Under the pieces are notes generated by a model. That model ran no database searches and was not told where the DNA came from. It saw only the letters and a program-made list of their open reading frames with translations. The position numbers were made by a program, and so were the translations under genes. A stretch of 35,612 bases of DNA, from positions 1 through 35,612 of the forward strand of contig CAVEFC010000014.1 of assembly GCA_963614875.1 (NCBI GenBank), in the 5' to 3' direction. Every line of letters starts with the position of its first letter. Position 1 is the first letter of the stretch. This document shows positions 24,790-33,410 of this stretch, piece after piece. Source of the DNA: CAG-841 sp963614875 (GTDB taxonomy: Bacteria > Bacillota > Clostridia > Oscillospirales > CAG-272).

Positions 24790-24862
24790 TTTCTCCGCAA
24801 CATATTTCTTCTTCTCCGCGCATAAAATCAAAGCATAAACGATTTTTACCGGAGGACATATT

Positions 24863-25612
24863 TTGACAGGATACGGTATTAAAAAATCCGCGTTTTTCGC
24901 TTCGTGCTTTCTGCTTGTTTCGGCGATTCTCATAGCGACATCCGTAATATCGGCAAAAATTTTCATATCCGAAGCCGAAAGCGCCGGAGCTTTTGCAAAG
25001 ACTTCCGCTCTGCCCGTTATAATAATCGACGCCGGACACGGCGGCAGGGACGGCGGCGCTTCCGCAGACGACGGCACGCTTGAAAAAACGCTTAATCTTT
25101 CCGTTTCAAAAAAGCTGCAAAGCCTTTTTGAAAACGCCGGCTATACCGTCGTAATGACGCGCACGGAGGATATCGCTCTCGGCAGCGAAGCCTCGCCTCA
25201 CAAAAAGCTCGACGATCTGAAAGCGCGTACCGAAACGGCAAAAAAATATGAAAACGCAATATTCATAAGCATACATATGAATAAATTCCCCGTTGCGAAA
25301 TATTCGGGGCTTGCCGTCTATTATTCAAAAAACACGGAAAATTCAAAGGCGCTCGCAATATCCGTAAAGGATACCGTCCGCAATTATCTTCAGAAAAACA
25401 ACGAACGCGAGGTAAAATCTGCCGGCAGTGAAATATACGTTCTTAACAACGCTCCCTGCACGGCAATACTTGTGGAGTGCGGATTTCTTTCAAATCCAGA
25501 AGAATGTGCGCTTCTGAAAACCGATTCGTATCAGCAAAAGACAGCGGCGTGTATTTATGCCGCCGCAGTAAATTACATTTGTAAAACGACAAACACGGAG
25601 GAAGTCAGATGA
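24863..25612 (+). CDS. cwlD: N-acetylmuramoyl-L-alanine amidase, CwlD-like
   Basis: A 249-residue Amidase_3 enzyme with an N-terminal TM/signal segment (about 8-32). The zinc ligands are visible: His59 in DAGHGG, Glu74 in GTLEKTLNLS, and His in the SIHMN motif; the catalytic Glu lies in LVECGF. In spore-formers CwlD acts with PdaA to make muramic delta-lactam in the cortex, and pdaA is 3 kb away. The start is a TTG 7 nt after GGAGG. Its stop overlaps the radA ATG (ATGA). A vegetative amidase is the alternative. Confidence 0.85.
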   Translation: MTGYGIKKSAFFASCFLLVSAILIATSVISAKIFISEAESAGAFAKTSALPVIIIDAGHGGRDGGASADDGTLEKTLNLSVSKKLQSLFENAGYTVVMTRTEDIALGSEASPHKKLDDLKARTETAKKYENAIFISIHMNKFPVAKYSGLAVYYSKNTENSKALAISVKDTVRNYLQKNNEREVKSAGSEIYVLNNAPCTAILVECGFLSNPEECALLKTDSYQQKTAACIYAAAVNYICKTTNTEEVR

Positions 25613-26994
25613 AAACTCAGAAAACCGTTTATGTATGTTCCGAATGCGACTATCAGAGCGCAAAATGGCTCGGTCGCTGTCCCTCCTGCGGAGCGTGGAA
25701 CACAATGACGGAGGAAACGTACACCTCGCCCGAGCCCGAGCTGAGAAAAGGCGCGGGAAGACAGAATATTCTCGTCCGCGCGGGCACGGAAAGCGAGCCC
25801 GTACTGCTGGGCGACGGCAACATTCCGGAATATATGCGGTCCTCCACCGGCACGGGCGAGTTTGACAGAGTTCTCGGCGGAGGTCTTGTCTGCGGTTCGG
25901 TCATTCTGCTTTCGGGCGAGCCCGGAATAGGAAAGTCCACCTTGCTTTTGCAGATATGCGCCGCAATGTCAAAGGAAAAAAACGTGCTTTATGTTTCGGG
26001 AGAAGAATCCGCCGCGCAGATATCAATGCGTGCAAAACGGCTCGGTATAAAAAGCAAAAGCGTTTATCTCCTTACGGAAACAAACGTTGAAAAAATACTT
26101 GAAAGCGCAAAAAAGCTTTCTCCCGACATTATAGTTGTGGATTCGATACAGACTATATATCACACGGAAAGCACAACTATCCCGGGCAGCGTCACGCAGA
26201 TACGCGAATGTGCTTCGATGTTTATAAATACGGCAAAGACGGCAGGCACATCGGTCATTCTCGTGGGGCACGTCACAAAGGAAGGCAGCATAGCCGGACC
26301 AAAAGTGCTTGAACATATGGTCGATACGGTTCTGTATTTTGAGGGCGAGCGACGTCAGAACTGCCGTCTTGTCCGCGCGATAAAAAACCGTTTCGGCTCG
26401 ACAAACGAAATAGGCGTTTTTGAAATGACGGACGAAGGTCTGCGAGAGGTGGATAACCCCTCCGCAATGCTTCTTTCCGACCGTCCGCAGAATGTTTCGG
26501 GCAACTGCGCCGTATGCGTTGTCGAAGGCACGCGCCCGATAGTTGCGGAAATTCAGGCGCTGGCGACAAACACCGTTTTCCCTGCGCCGAGAAGAACCTC
26601 AAACGGTATAGATTACAATCGTGCGGCGCTGATTCTTGCCGTGCTTGAAAAGCGGCTCGGACTGCGTTTTTCTTCCGTAGACGTTTATCTCAACGTTATC
26701 GGCGGCATCAGAATAGACGAAACCGCGTCCGACGTCGGCGTTGCGCTTGCGCTCATTTCCTCCGTGCGCGACATTCCCGTTCCGGACGAGCTTCTCTGCA
26801 TAGGCGAGCTCGGGCTTTCAGGCGAGGTCCGCGCCGTATCGCATATAGAAAGCAGAGTTTCCGAAGCGGCAAGGCTCGGCTTTACAAAAATAGTTCTGCC
26901 GTCACGCTCGGCAAAATCCGTGCGTAAAATCCCCGAAAACGTTTCGCTTATCCCCATAAAAAGCATTTTCGACGTACTCCCCTTACTGAAATAA
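25609..26994 (+). CDS. radA: DNA repair protein RadA (Sms)
   Basis: A 461-residue RecA-like helicase that processes recombination intermediates. The N-terminal C4 zinc finger has Cys10, Cys13, Cys24, Cys27. Walker A is GEPGIGKS (103-110), the RadA-specific KNRFG motif is at 259-263, and the C-terminus is a Lon-protease-like domain with GGIRIDETASDVGVALAL. Length is normal. It overlaps cwlD by 4 nt. The first repeat element begins 1 nt after its stop codon. Confidence 0.96.
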   Translation: MKTQKTVYVCSECDYQSAKWLGRCPSCGAWNTMTEETYTSPEPELRKGAGRQNILVRAGTESEPVLLGDGNIPEYMRSSTGTGEFDRVLGGGLVCGSVILLSGEPGIGKSTLLLQICAAMSKEKNVLYVSGEESAAQISMRAKRLGIKSKSVYLLTETNVEKILESAKKLSPDIIVVDSIQTIYHTESTTIPGSVTQIRECASMFINTAKTAGTSVILVGHVTKEGSIAGPKVLEHMVDTVLYFEGERRQNCRLVRAIKNRFGSTNEIGVFEMTDEGLREVDNPSAMLLSDRPQNVSGNCAVCVVEGTRPIVAEIQALATNTVFPAPRRTSNGIDYNRAALILAVLEKRLGLRFSSVDVYLNVIGGIRIDETASDVGVALALISSVRDIPVPDELLCIGELGLSGEVRAVSHIESRVSEAARLGFTKIVLPSRSAKSVRKIPENVSLIPIKSIFDVLPLLK

Positions 26995-27212
26995 CCTACT
27001 TTTCTTCTCGAAGAAAAGCAGGCACCTTCTTTTCTTTGGAAAAGAAAAGAAGGCAAAAGAAACTTTGGTTATTGAAGACGATATACAGATTTCTCAGCAC
27101 CTGCACAGACAGAGCTTGTTGAAAAAGCAAAAGAAACTTCGGTTATCGGGAACGATATACAGATTTCTCAGCACCTGCACAGACAGAGCTTGTTGAAAAG
27201 CAAAAGAAACTT
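26995..27212 (+). repeat. Hairpin-headed 74-bp tandem repeat array, copy A
   Basis: Head hairpin 26995-27022 (12-bp arms with one mismatch, CTCG loop) and a second hairpin 27025-27053 (12-bp arms), then units starting GCAAAAGAAAC at 27053, 27127 and 27200 (spacing 74 and 73; the last is partial). Each unit carries a GTTATCG-GGAA-CGATA mini-hairpin. The same element occurs inverted at 32977-33341. Confidence 0.85.
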
Positions 27213-27258
27213 TGTAAATTGCTTTTTAGCTTCGCCAAGAGGGGTATGAATTTGCAGT

Positions 27259-27282
27259 TCTCGCCTTTGAGCGAGATTTTTT
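27259..27282 (+). terminator. Terminator downstream of radA and repeat array A
   Basis: A 6-bp stem (27259-27264 with 27271-27276), 6-nt loop, followed by T6. It is the first good plus-strand terminator after radA, so the repeat array would be in the radA transcript. Confidence 0.65.
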
Positions 27283-27326
27283 ATCCGTTCTTCCTTTCGG
27301 ATTATTCCGAAAAAATTACTCTTAAT

Positions 27327-27354
27327 TAAAAAACGCCCCACGGGGCGTTTTTTT
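27327..27354 (-). terminator. Terminator of ribonuclease J gene
   Basis: A GC-rich stem (CGCCC with GGGCG and flanking A/T pairs) right at the rnjA stop codon, with A-run and T-run on the two sides. It can act on the minus strand and, for any read-through, on the plus strand. Confidence 0.8.
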
Positions 27355-29026
27355 ACATATCCATAACTATGGGAAGAATCATCGGGCGACGTTTTGTCTG
27401 CTGATAGATATATTTTGAAAGGTCGTCCTTTATTTTTCCTCTTATCTGCGGAAAATCGCAGTTTTTATGATCGAGGCAATCATACACCGAGCCGCGCACG
27501 ACCTCTTTTATCTGTTCTATAAGCTCTGCCGAATCTTTTTCGTATACAAAGCCTCTCGATACGACCTCCGGCCCCGAAACAAGATCTCTGATATCAAAAT
27601 CTATCGCTACGGAAACGACTATAAGTCCGTCCTGGGAAAGATGACGTCTGTCGCTGAGAACAACGTTGCCGACATCGCCCACGCCGCTGCCGTCCACCAT
27701 AATGATGCCGCTCGGAACCGTGCCCGAAAATCTTGCGCCGGCTGAGTCTATTTCAAGCACTCTGCCCACATCCATAACGAAAATATTGTCGGGCGACATA
27801 CCCATCTGCTCGGCAAGCTCCTTATGATGATAAAGATGACGCGCCTCGCCGTGTATCGGGACAAAATACTGCGGTTTAACAAGCGCATGGAAGATTTTTA
27901 TCTCCTCGGCGCAGGCGTGACCTGAAACGTGTACCTCGGCTATGGCGTCGTTCAAAACAGTCACTCCTCTGCGGAAAAGCTCGTTTATGATATTTCCCAC
28001 AAGCTTTTCGTTTCCGGGAATTGCGGAAGCGGAAATTATCACAAGGTCGGACGGGCCGAGCTCTATTTTGTCGTGCATACCGAATGTCATTCTGTAAAGC
28101 GCCGACATCGGCTCGCCCTGACTTCCGGTCGATACTATCGTTGTTTTTTCCGGCGGATATTTTTTGATATCCGCTATATCCACAAGCACGCCTTCCGGAA
28201 AATTCATATATCCGAGCTCTACCGCCGCACCGACGACGTTTATCATACTTCTGCCGGTTATGGCTACTTTCCTTCCGTGCTTGTGCGCGATATCTATCAC
28301 CTGCTGAACGCGGTGAACGTTTGACGAAAACGTAGAAATTATTATACGTTTGTCCTTATATTCGTCAAAGAAACGCACAAGCGACTGTCCGACCTTCTTT
28401 TCCGAAGGAGTAAAGCCGGGACGTTCGACGTTCGTCGATTCGCACATAAGCAGCTTTACGCCCTCCTTACCGATTTCTCCGAGACGCGTAAGATCGGTCA
28501 TTTCGCCGTCAACGGGGGTTGCGTCTATTTTGAAGTCGCCGGAATGAACTATCGTTCCGACGGGGGTTTTCACCGCGACGCATACGGCGCCAGCAATCGA
28601 ATGATTTACATGAATGAATTCGACATCGAATATGCCGAGCTTTATTCTTTCTCCTGCCGAAACGCAATGCATTTCGGGCTTGAAATCGAAATGGAATTCC
28701 TTGAATTTGTTTTCGAGAATTCCGAGCGTAAGTCTTGTGCCGTAAATCGGCACGTTTATTTTCTGAAGAAGATACGGCACTCCGCCTATATGATCCTCGT
28801 GACCGTGAGTAAGTATCACGCCCTTGATTTTTTCCTTGTTGTTCACAAGATAAGTTACATCCGGCACGACGAGATCCACCCCGAGCATATCGTCGCTGGG
28901 AAAGCCAAGACCGCAGTCTATAACTATAATGTTGTCGCTGTATTCAAACACGGTAAGATTTTTTGCTATCTCGCCGAGTCCGCCAAGCGCAAATACCTTC
29001 AGCTTTTTTAATTTTGTTTTTGCCAT
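27353..29026 (-). CDS. rnjA: Ribonuclease J
   Basis: A 557-residue metallo-beta-lactamase/beta-CASP ribonuclease with 5'-3' exo- and endonuclease activity, central to Bacillota mRNA decay. HGHEDH (74-79), a HVNHS block, VHSGDFKID and HVSGHAC supply the metal site and beta-CASP motifs. Length is normal for RNase J1. The SD is weak (GGTG). A proximal TTGACT lies at 29093-29098 with an unclear -10; a better promoter lies at 29273-29301, giving a leader of about 240 nt. There is only one J-type gene in the window, so J1 versus J2 cannot be told. Confidence 0.95.
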   Translation of the reverse strand: MAKTKLKKLKVFALGGLGEIAKNLTVFEYSDNIIVIDCGLGFPSDDMLGVDLVVPDVTYLVNNKEKIKGVILTHGHEDHIGGVPYLLQKINVPIYGTRLTLGILENKFKEFHFDFKPEMHCVSAGERIKLGIFDVEFIHVNHSIAGAVCVAVKTPVGTIVHSGDFKIDATPVDGEMTDLTRLGEIGKEGVKLLMCESTNVERPGFTPSEKKVGQSLVRFFDEYKDKRIIISTFSSNVHRVQQVIDIAHKHGRKVAITGRSMINVVGAAVELGYMNFPEGVLVDIADIKKYPPEKTTIVSTGSQGEPMSALYRMTFGMHDKIELGPSDLVIISASAIPGNEKLVGNIINELFRRGVTVLNDAIAEVHVSGHACAEEIKIFHALVKPQYFVPIHGEARHLYHHKELAEQMGMSPDNIFVMDVGRVLEIDSAGARFSGTVPSGIIMVDGSGVGDVGNVVLSDRRHLSQDGLIVVSVAIDFDIRDLVSGPEVVSRGFVYEKDSAELIEQIKEVVRGSVYDCLDHKNCDFPQIRGKIKDDLSKYIYQQTKRRPMILPIVMDM

Positions 29027-29434
29027 AACGCACCAAAACCCGTCTTAAAAACGGGATCCTTTCAAATAATAATTATGTAATCCGGACAAAAAAGTCAACG
29101 TCCGCCGCCGAAAAACGAAAAAGTCCTCTTCACGATCCCGTCTTTGAGCGGAAATATTAAAATAGAGTTTCCTTTTGTCTTGCCGCCGCCGACCGGCTCG
29201 ACGCAGGGAAAAAATATATATAAATAAAATTACATTACGAAAATAAACAAGCCCTTCGGGCTATCGCATATTATTATAGCACAACAAAGAACATCAGGCA
29301 ATAGTTTTTTTGAAAAAAAGAGCTTGTATTTTTCATTTTGCCCCGAAATTATCACACAGAGCCGTTTTTTGCATAAAAAATATTTTGGGGGCAAATAATC
29401 TCACCGATATAAAAATTCGGGAGAAATTATTGAA
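29027..29434. other. Intergenic region between rnjA and the 29435 gene
   Basis: It holds the rnjA leader and promoters. A CCCGT/ACGGG hairpin (29039-29055) lies just before the rnjA start, and an AGCCC-TTC-GGGCT hairpin (29250-29262) sits at the 5' end of the long leader. No gene is supported. No clear plus-strand promoter for the 29435 gene was found. Confidence 0.5.
29273..29301 (-). promoter_or_regulatory. Distal promoter of rnjA
   Basis: Minus-strand TTGCCT (29296-29301), 17-bp spacer ending in TGC (extended -10), TATAAT (29273-29278). The predicted RNA starts near 29266 with a GC-rich hairpin followed by TTGTTTATTTT, which might stop part of the transcripts. Confidence 0.5.
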
Positions 29435-29698
29435 ATGATAACAAGAGCTTATAAAAAAAATATGGTGATTGTCCGCAATATCGAAAGCGACACGGTGGAG
29501 GAAGCGTATCTTTTCATACGGGAGGACGCGCCGGTGCCCGACGAAAGCGAGCTTGTCAGCGAAGCGAAAAGAATAATCCGCGCGTGTACTGGCGCAGGCA
29601 AAAAAGGGCTGAGGCTTCCTCCGGCTGTTTTCTGGTTTTCGCTCGGAGTGACGTTTGCGCTTCTGTTTGCGTCTGCGGCGTATTATTTTCTGCTCTGA
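29435..29698 (+). CDS. Small tail-anchored membrane protein, unknown
   Basis: An 87-residue protein with a charged soluble part (VIVRNIESDTVEEAYLFIRE...) and one C-terminal TM (about 65-86), followed by almost no residues, so it resembles a tail-anchored protein. Not recognised. GGGAG lies 11 nt before the ATG, a long spacing. It precedes the DUF3343 gene by 95 nt on the same strand. Confidence 0.65.
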   Translation: MITRAYKKNMVIVRNIESDTVEEAYLFIREDAPVPDESELVSEAKRIIRACTGAGKKGLRLPPAVFWFSLGVTFALLFASAAYYFLL

Positions 29699-29793
29699 CA
29701 TTTTTATTCGCCGCCGTGCCGCGCTCTGCATATTATAAAAGCAGAGGAAGAAATTTTCTTCTTCTCAATTATAAAAACAAGGGCGTGAAAACT

Positions 29794-30015
29794 ATGGAAA
29801 AACGCGTCATTACGATACCGTCGCCGACCGCGGCGACAAAAGCGGCACGACTGCTTATAAAAAACGGCGTGAGGGCAAGGTCGGTAAGGCTCAGTCCCGA
29901 AAAAAACAGGCGCGGATGCACATCCGGCGTTGAGGTGGACGAAAAAGAGCTTGACACCGCACGGCTGATACTGAAAAGATACGGAATAGAATATTCCGGC
30001 ACGGCAACGCTTTGA
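29794..30015 (+). CDS. DUF3343 protein (putative Se/S carrier-like)
   Basis: A 73-residue protein. RVITIPSPTAATKAARLLIK, a GCTSGVEV block and the final LDTARLILKRYGIEY match DUF3343, described as a Se/S carrier-like family. The single Cys48 lies in GCTSG, the position expected for a persulfide/selenide-accepting Cys; that role is inference. The start is ATG 29794 after a poor SD (GGGCG). A longer in-frame ORF starting upstream has no support. The stop at 30013-30015 is directly followed by the cysteine desulfurase gene, whose likely start is 18 nt on. Confidence 0.75.
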   Translation: MEKRVITIPSPTAATKAARLLIKNGVRARSVRLSPEKNRRGCTSGVEVDEKELDTARLILKRYGIEYSGTATL

Positions 30016-30033
30016 ATGTCCGGAGAAAACCGT

Positions 30034-31170
30034 ATGATATATCTTGATAACGCCGCAACAACCTATCCGAAGCCTTTGTCTGTGGTTCGGGCAATGACAA
30101 AATGCATAAAGGAATACTGCGGAAATCCCGGCAGAAGCGCGCATCCTCTCGCGCTCAGGTCGGCGGAAGCCATATTTGACGTGCGAAGCGAAATATGCGC
30201 GCTTTTCGGCGCTGGCAGGCAGGAAAACGTAATATTCTGTCATAACGCCACCCACGCGATAAACAAAGTCCTTTCGGGACTTATCCGATCGGGCGACGGG
30301 ATTATAACGACAAATCTTGAGCATAACAGCGTCCGCCGTCCCGTAGCGGCGCTCTGCGCTCTGCGCGGCGCAAGCTACGACGTTGTGAACGCGCTCCTGC
30401 CGGAAGATGAGCTTATAGCGGAAATCGAATCGAAAATAACGCCGAAGACGAGGATAGTCGCGACGCTTCACGCGTCGAATGTCTGCTCCGCCGTGCTTCC
30501 CGTCCGCAGAATAGGCGAGCTTTGCGGAAAACACGGACTTATATATGTTCTTGACGCTTCGCAGAGCGCGGGAATATACGATATAAATATCCGGCGCGAC
30601 GGGGTAACAGTCCTTTGCGCGCCAGGGCATAAGGGACTTTTCGGCCCGCAGGGTACGGGCTTTGCCGTATTCTGCGACGATTTTGATTTTTCTCTGCTTT
30701 CTCCGTCGGAGTTCGGCGGAAGCGGCTTTGCTTCGGCGGATATAACGATGGGACATACCGCGCCAGAATCATACGAGGCGGGGACGGTCAACGTTCCGGG
30801 CATCGTCGGGCTCGGAGAGGGAATAAAATATGTGCGCTCGACAGGAACCGACAGAATACTTTCACACGAAAGGGCGATGTTTTCCCTTGCGGAGAGCGGT
30901 CTTTCCGATATCGGCGGCATAAAAATATATCTGCCCGAAAAAGCGGGCGGAGTTCTGCTTTTCAATTCCGAAGGTATGAGCGGCTCCGCGCTTTCGGCGC
31001 AGCTTGCGGGCGAGGGCATATGCACCCGTCCCGGACTTCACTGCGCGCCCACCGCGCACGAGGCGCTCGGCACGGGCGGCGACGCCGTAAGAATAAGCTT
31101 TTCGGCTTTCACCTCTCCCGAGGATATTTATTCGCTTTGCTCGGCGACAAAAAGGCTCTGCCAACGGTAG
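30034..31170 (+). CDS. Cysteine desulfurase family protein (PLP, NifS-like)
   Basis: A 378-residue class V aminotransferase-fold enzyme that takes sulfur from cysteine (or selenium from selenocysteine). YLDNAATTYPKP is the family start. His97 (EHNS), Asp174 (VLDASQSAG), PLP-binding Lys200 (APGHKGLFG) and the active-site loop Cys337 (RPGLHCAP) are present. The overall pattern is that of the EF2568-type family. I chose ATG 30034, which follows CGGAG by 8 nt; ATG 30016 lacks an SD. The neighbouring DUF3343 gene suggests a sulfur/selenium transfer pair. Confidence 0.92.
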   Translation: MIYLDNAATTYPKPLSVVRAMTKCIKEYCGNPGRSAHPLALRSAEAIFDVRSEICALFGAGRQENVIFCHNATHAINKVLSGLIRSGDGIITTNLEHNSVRRPVAALCALRGASYDVVNALLPEDELIAEIESKITPKTRIVATLHASNVCSAVLPVRRIGELCGKHGLIYVLDASQSAGIYDINIRRDGVTVLCAPGHKGLFGPQGTGFAVFCDDFDFSLLSPSEFGGSGFASADITMGHTAPESYEAGTVNVPGIVGLGEGIKYVRSTGTDRILSHERAMFSLAESGLSDIGGIKIYLPEKAGGVLLFNSEGMSGSALSAQLAGEGICTRPGLHCAPTAHEALGTGGDAVRISFSAFTSPEDIYSLCSATKRLCQR

Positions 31171-31185
31171 CTTCCGCAAAAAAAC

Positions 31186-31222
31186 AAGGCGGTGCGGGCA
31201 TTTTGCCCGTACCGCCTTTTGT
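31186..31222 (+). terminator. Bidirectional terminator between the cysteine desulfurase and DUF1846 genes
   Basis: A 15-bp stem (31186-31200 with 31204-31218, one G-U pair) with a 3-nt loop. A seven-A tract at 31178-31184 gives a T-run for the minus strand; the plus strand has TTTTGT. Confidence 0.85.
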
Positions 31223-31237
31223 AATTTCAATATTTTA

Positions 31238-32725
31238 TCACTTGGGATGATAAAGCTTTTTGGTCTGATATTGGGGCTCGCAGGTGAGATTTACTCCGAG
31301 CTTTTTGAAAACGTTTTCGTCAACTCTCGAAAGTATAACGGTTGAATGTGCTTCGGTGCATTTGAGCTTTTCAAGCTGATCGAGCGCTTTCGCCGCAACG
31401 GGAGCTGTCACTGCGCAGATTGCAAGCGCGATAAGAACCTCATCCATATGCAGACGGGGATTTGTGTTTCCCATATTGTGAGTTTTCAGGCGCTGAATAG
31501 GCTCTATCACCGCAGGCGAAATGAGAAGAATATCGTCGTCTATGCCGGCAAGCTTTTTGAGCGCGTTCAGAAGCGCCGCCGACGCAGGACCGAGCAGCGA
31601 CGAGGTTTTTCCCGTAACGATGCTTCCGTCGGGAAGCTCTATCGCAACGGCGGGAGCGTTTGTTTCTTCGGCTTTGGCGTTCGCCGCGCCCACACAGCTG
31701 CGGATATCGGTTGTTATTCCGAGCTTGTTCAATATAAGCTCAAGACGGTATATTTCGTCTTTTCCGCCCATTCCCTGACGTGCGGCGCACTGAGCGCTGA
31801 AATAACGGCGGACAACCTCCTGCCGCGAGGCTTCTCTTACGGCTTCGTCGTCGAAAATGCAGTTTCCCGCCATATTCACGCCCATATCCGTCGGGCTTTT
31901 GTAGGGCGATGAGCCGTATATTTTCGTAAATATCGTGTTGAGCACGGGGAAAACTTCAATATCTCTGTTGTAGTTTACGGTCGATACACCGTAAGCTTCG
32001 AGATGGAAAGGATCTATCATATTCACGTCGTCAAGGTCGGCTGTGGCGGCTTCATATGCAAGATTTACGGGGTGACTGAGCGGCAGATTCCATATCGGAA
32101 ACGTTTCAAATTTTGCATATCCGGATTTTATTCCGCGCTTGCTTTCGTGATAAAGCTGTGAAAGACAGGTCGCCATTTTGCCGCTTCCAGGGCCGGGCGC
32201 GGTAACGACGACAAGAGGCCGTGTGGTTTCAACATATTCGTTTTTTCCGTAGCCGTCATCGGAAACGATGAGCGGAATATTTGCCGGATAATCGGGAATT
32301 ATGTAATGACGATAGACTTTTATTCCGAGCGCGTCAAGACGCTTTGAAAAATTTATTGCGGCGGGCTGACCTTTGAAATGGGAAATAACCACCGAGCCTA
32401 CATAAAGTCCTATACTGCGGAACGCATCGATAAGACGAAGCGCGTCAAGATCGTATGTGATTCCGAGATCGCCGCGTATTTTGTTTTTTTCAATGTCGTC
32501 TGCGGAAATGACGACTATTATCTCAGCGCTGTCCCTGAGCTTGAGAAGCATTTTCACCTTTGTATCGGGAAGAAAGCCCGGAAGTACGCGCGCCGCGTGA
32601 AAATCGTCGAAAAGCTTACCGCCGAATTCAAGATACAGCTTTCCGCCGAAATATTCAATGCGGTCACGGATATTCTGCGATTGCATCGCAATGTATTTGT
32701 CGTTGTCAAAGCCTATTGTCTTCAT
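31238..32725 (-). CDS. DUF1846 domain protein
   Basis: A 495-residue soluble protein recognisable as DUF1846 from KTIGFDNDKYIAMQSQNIRD, GGKLFDDFHAARVLPGF, a TAPGPGSGKMATCLSQLYHE segment that looks like a P-loop-type nucleotide site, and PSLAF-like IYGSSPYKSPTDMGVNMAG. The family is widespread in Bacillota but has no firm function. I chose ATG 32725, 5 nt after GGGG; an upstream in-frame GTG (32731) sits on the SD. It is monocistronic, with its own promoter. Confidence 0.9.
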   Translation of the reverse strand: MKTIGFDNDKYIAMQSQNIRDRIEYFGGKLYLEFGGKLFDDFHAARVLPGFLPDTKVKMLLKLRDSAEIIVVISADDIEKNKIRGDLGITYDLDALRLIDAFRSIGLYVGSVVISHFKGQPAAINFSKRLDALGIKVYRHYIIPDYPANIPLIVSDDGYGKNEYVETTRPLVVVTAPGPGSGKMATCLSQLYHESKRGIKSGYAKFETFPIWNLPLSHPVNLAYEAATADLDDVNMIDPFHLEAYGVSTVNYNRDIEVFPVLNTIFTKIYGSSPYKSPTDMGVNMAGNCIFDDEAVREASRQEVVRRYFSAQCAARQGMGGKDEIYRLELILNKLGITTDIRSCVGAANAKAEETNAPAVAIELPDGSIVTGKTSSLLGPASAALLNALKKLAGIDDDILLISPAVIEPIQRLKTHNMGNTNPRLHMDEVLIALAICAVTAPVAAKALDQLEKLKCTEAHSTVILSRVDENVFKKLGVNLTCEPQYQTKKLYHPK

Positions 32726-32758
32726 AAACACCCCGTAAGAAAATATATTACAGCGATA

Positions 32759-32787
32759 ATTATATCACATATCCCGACGTGTTTCCA
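32759..32787 (-). promoter_or_regulatory. Promoter of the DUF1846 gene
   Basis: Minus-strand TGGAAA (32782-32787, weak -35), 17-bp spacer ending in TGTGA (extended -10), TATAAT (32759-32764). Confidence 0.6.
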
Positions 32788-32860
32788 CATATTTTTTCGT
32801 TTTTTATAAAAAATTTTTCCTGCCTGTCAAAGCGGGAAACAATTGTTTTTAAGTATGAAA

Positions 32861-32975
32861 AAATCCACCTCGGCGAAGCCTGCAAACGCTACGCATTTGC
32901 AAATCCACTCTCTTCTCGGCGAAGCCTGCTCGGCTTGCTACGCAAACCAAGCAAATCTCCCACCGGAGAAGGCTT
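32861..32975. repeat. Degenerate direct repeats next to array B
   Basis: Segments beginning AAATCCAC/AAATCTCC at 32861, 32901 and 32953, two of which carry the same CTCGGCGAAGCCTGC block (32869-32883 and 32915-32929). The spacing is irregular (40 and 52). They look like decayed copies of an intergenic element and are not coding. Confidence 0.6.
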
Positions 32976-32976
32976 T

Positions 32977-33341
32977 ATAAAAATCTGTATATCGTTCCCG
33001 ATAACTGAAGCTTCTTTTGCCTTTTCAATAATCCCCGTCGGCGCAGGTACTATAAAACCTGCATATCGCCCCCGATAACCGAAGCTTCTTTTGCTTTTTC
33101 AATGAGCCCCGTCATCGCAGGTACTATAAAACCTATATCGTCCCCGATAACCGAAGTTTCTTTTGCTTTTTCAATAAGCTCAGTCAGCGCAGATACTATA
33201 AAATCTGTATATCGTTCCCGATAACTGAAGCTTCTTTTGCTTTTTCAACAAGCCCCGTCGGCGCAGATACTATAAAATCTGTATATCGTTCCCGATAACT
33301 GAAGCTTCTTTTGCCTTCTTTTCTTCTCGAAGAAAAGAAGG
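32977..33341 (-). repeat. Hairpin-headed 74-bp tandem repeat array, copy B (inverted relative to copy A)
   Basis: On the minus strand a perfect 12-bp head hairpin with CTCG loop (33314-33341) is followed by repeats of the same unit as copy A. The GCAAAAGAAGC boxes end at 33305, 33231, 33157, 33085 and 33011 on the plus strand (spacing 74, 74, 72, 74). Units differ at a few positions. It lies about 70 nt upstream of the SLH gene. Confidence 0.85.
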
Positions 33342-33410
33342 TGAATAAGGTGAAATTTTCGCGGCGAGAATGCAAGTACATAAATATTTATTTTTCGGGA
33401 GGTACCTGTT

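Noticed and set aside
27053..27212. CRISPR-like array (regular 74-bp spacing)
   Set aside because: The whole unit is repeated, with no unique spacers, and there are no cas genes.
33196..33381. Minus-strand 61-codon ORF in repeat array B
   Set aside because: It is made of the 74-bp repeat, whose length is not a multiple of 3; other units break the frame.
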